Positions 21,164-21,769 of a stretch of 21,769 nucleotides of DNA are shown here, piece by piece. The first letter of the stretch is position 1. Each line of letters opens with the position of its first letter. Origin of the DNA: UBA10205 sp035289625 (GTDB lineage Archaea; Iainarchaeota; Iainarchaeia; Iainarchaeales; Iainarchaeaceae); NCBI GenBank assembly GCA_035289625.1, contig DATDWP010000005.1:1-21769 (forward strand). Reading direction: 5' to 3'. The notes under the pieces were generated by a model. It was not told the origin of the DNA, made no database searches, and was given only the letters and a program-made list of their open reading frames with translations. A program made the translations under genes and the position numbers.

Positions 21164-21769
21164 CTACTGCCCTTTTTTTATTAGTATTATTCCCTGGATT
21201 GCTGCTGCGAGTGCTATTAGTGTTATTAGTATTATTCCGATTTGTGCTGCGTCTAGTGGTTGTGTTGGTGCTGTGGTGTTTGTGTTTTTTTGTGGGTTTA
21301 GGTTGTAGTCCCAGAGTTTTTGGGGTGTGTTTTGATCCTGCACTTTCACATCCGGGGCATTGGCATCAGGGTTTGTTTGGGTTTGTTGGGCTTGTATCAC
21401 GGTTATTTTTTTGGTTTGTTGGTCGTAGAGTGTTGTGTCTTTGTAGAGTAGTATTGTTGCGTTGTAGTCTCCTGTTTGGGTTGGTGTCCAGGTGTTTGGG
21501 AAAGCAACGCGTTGTGCTTTTCCAGTTGGTAGGTTGTTGATTGTTGTTGTGTCTATGTGGATTGTTTGGTTGTTTTTTGTTATTTTTAGTTGTAGTGTGA
21601 AGTTTTGTGGTGTGGGTATTGCGTGTGAAACGATTGTGCTAATGCTTGCAGGGCTGTTTAGGGTAAGTGGGGAGATCTCCATGTTGCGTGTGGTTGCTTT
21701 GTAGCCTTCTGAACCTGTTCCACCACCGCCTCCTCCGCTGCCGGCATTGCCTGAGTTGTTTGAACTAGA
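21164..21769 (-). CDS. C-terminal part of a second surface protein (partial, runs off right edge)
   Basis: The frame is open from the window edge to a stop at 21164, leaving the last 201 codons. It begins in a Ser/Asn/Gly linker (residues GSGGGGGGTG), followed by GSEGYKA and a beta-rich module of about 110 residues (SPASISTIVSHAI, NTWTPTQTGDYNATILLY, QTKKITV). A Thr/Pro/Asn-rich linker and a C-terminal membrane helix (AQIGIILITLIALAAAIQG) then end in IKKGQ. The same order (Ser/Gly linker, GSEGYKA, TWTP/KWTP module, linker, helix) ends the protein at 7020-13919, so this is a second member of one surface-protein family. The internal ATG at 21682 is not the true start. The coding strand is very poor in G, unlike every other gene here. 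Confidence 0.85.
   Translation of the reverse strand, partial: SSSNNSGNAGSGGGGGGTGSEGYKATTRNMEISPLTLNSPASISTIVSHAIPTPQNFTLQLKITKNNQTIHIDTTTINNLPTGKAQRVAFPNTWTPTQTGDYNATILLYKDTTLYDQQTKKITVIQAQQTQTNPDANAPDVKVQDQNTPQKLWDYNLNPQKNTNTTAPTQPLDAAQIGIILITLIALAAAIQGIILIKKGQ

Noticed and set aside
21145..21540. Open plus-strand frame of 131 codons rich in Leu, Val and Phe, resembling a membrane protein.
   Set aside because: It is antisense to the right-edge surface-protein gene. Its hydrophobicity comes from the GT-rich strand, and the opposite frame matches the C-terminal module of the giant protein.
1..21769. CRISPR arrays, insertion sequences, integrases, rRNA and tRNA genes.
   Set aside because: I found no regularly spaced direct repeats with spacers, no transposase or integrase motifs, and no RNA gene apart from the sRNA candidate.

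Overview
The window is archaeal, and most likely from a small-genome DPANN-type lineage (Diapherotrites, Micrarchaeota or relatives; the exact phylum cannot be read from one window). Support: a flap endonuclease FEN-1 with a C-terminal PCNA-binding motif, a tRNA-splicing endonuclease EndA, an archaeal/eukaryal-type TrpRS, a tiny histone-fold protein, TATA-box promoters placed about 26 nt upstream of start codons (leaderless or nearly leaderless transcripts), GGTGA/GGAGG Shine-Dalgarno sites, AT-rich tightly packed genes, and very long secreted proteins built from Ig-like and Cys-rich modules.

Layout. 1-3132 (minus strand): thiamine salvage operon of thiamine pyrophosphokinase, lipoprotein thiamine-binding protein ThiB and two-domain permease ThiP, which runs off the left edge. 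The ATPase ThiQ is not in the window. 3236-4477 (plus): folC, diverging from the thiamine operon with a leaderless promoter. 4575-6879 (minus): an iron-type alcohol dehydrogenase and fen-1, separated by a low-complexity 27-29 nt repeat tract and a perfect 14-bp inverted repeat. 7020-13919 (minus): a 2299-residue secreted, membrane-anchored protein with a TIGR03790-like domain, six Ig-like domains, three copies of a four-Cys module and Cys-rich segments. Two 9-bp inverted repeats lie between it and fen-1. 14032-15942 (plus): an operon of a putative AbrB-like/winged-helix protein with an internal duplication, a small UspA-like protein, a stand-alone MetRS-beta/EMAP-type tRNA-binding domain and a small basic hypothetical. 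15957-17042 (minus) trpS and 17100-18785 (plus) endA, a second small basic hypothetical and an M24 peptidase diverge from a symmetric TATA element. 18852-19028 (minus): histone-fold protein, separated from the peptidase gene by two strong hairpins. 19165-19238 (minus): candidate C/D box sRNA with its own TATA box. 19441-21079 (minus): purE-purK. 21164-21769 (minus): C-terminal part of a second surface protein, whose C-terminal module matches that of the 2299-residue protein but whose base composition is very different.

How the genes fit together: cofactor salvage (thiamine), folate polyglutamylation and de novo purine synthesis (PurE/PurK) imply a partly autotrophic metabolism, not a minimal parasite. 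TrpRS, the MetRS-beta domain, EndA and the possible C/D sRNA form a loose tRNA/translation and RNA-maturation neighbourhood. The large surface proteins, the possible sRNA and the small paired hypotheticals are the least understood parts.
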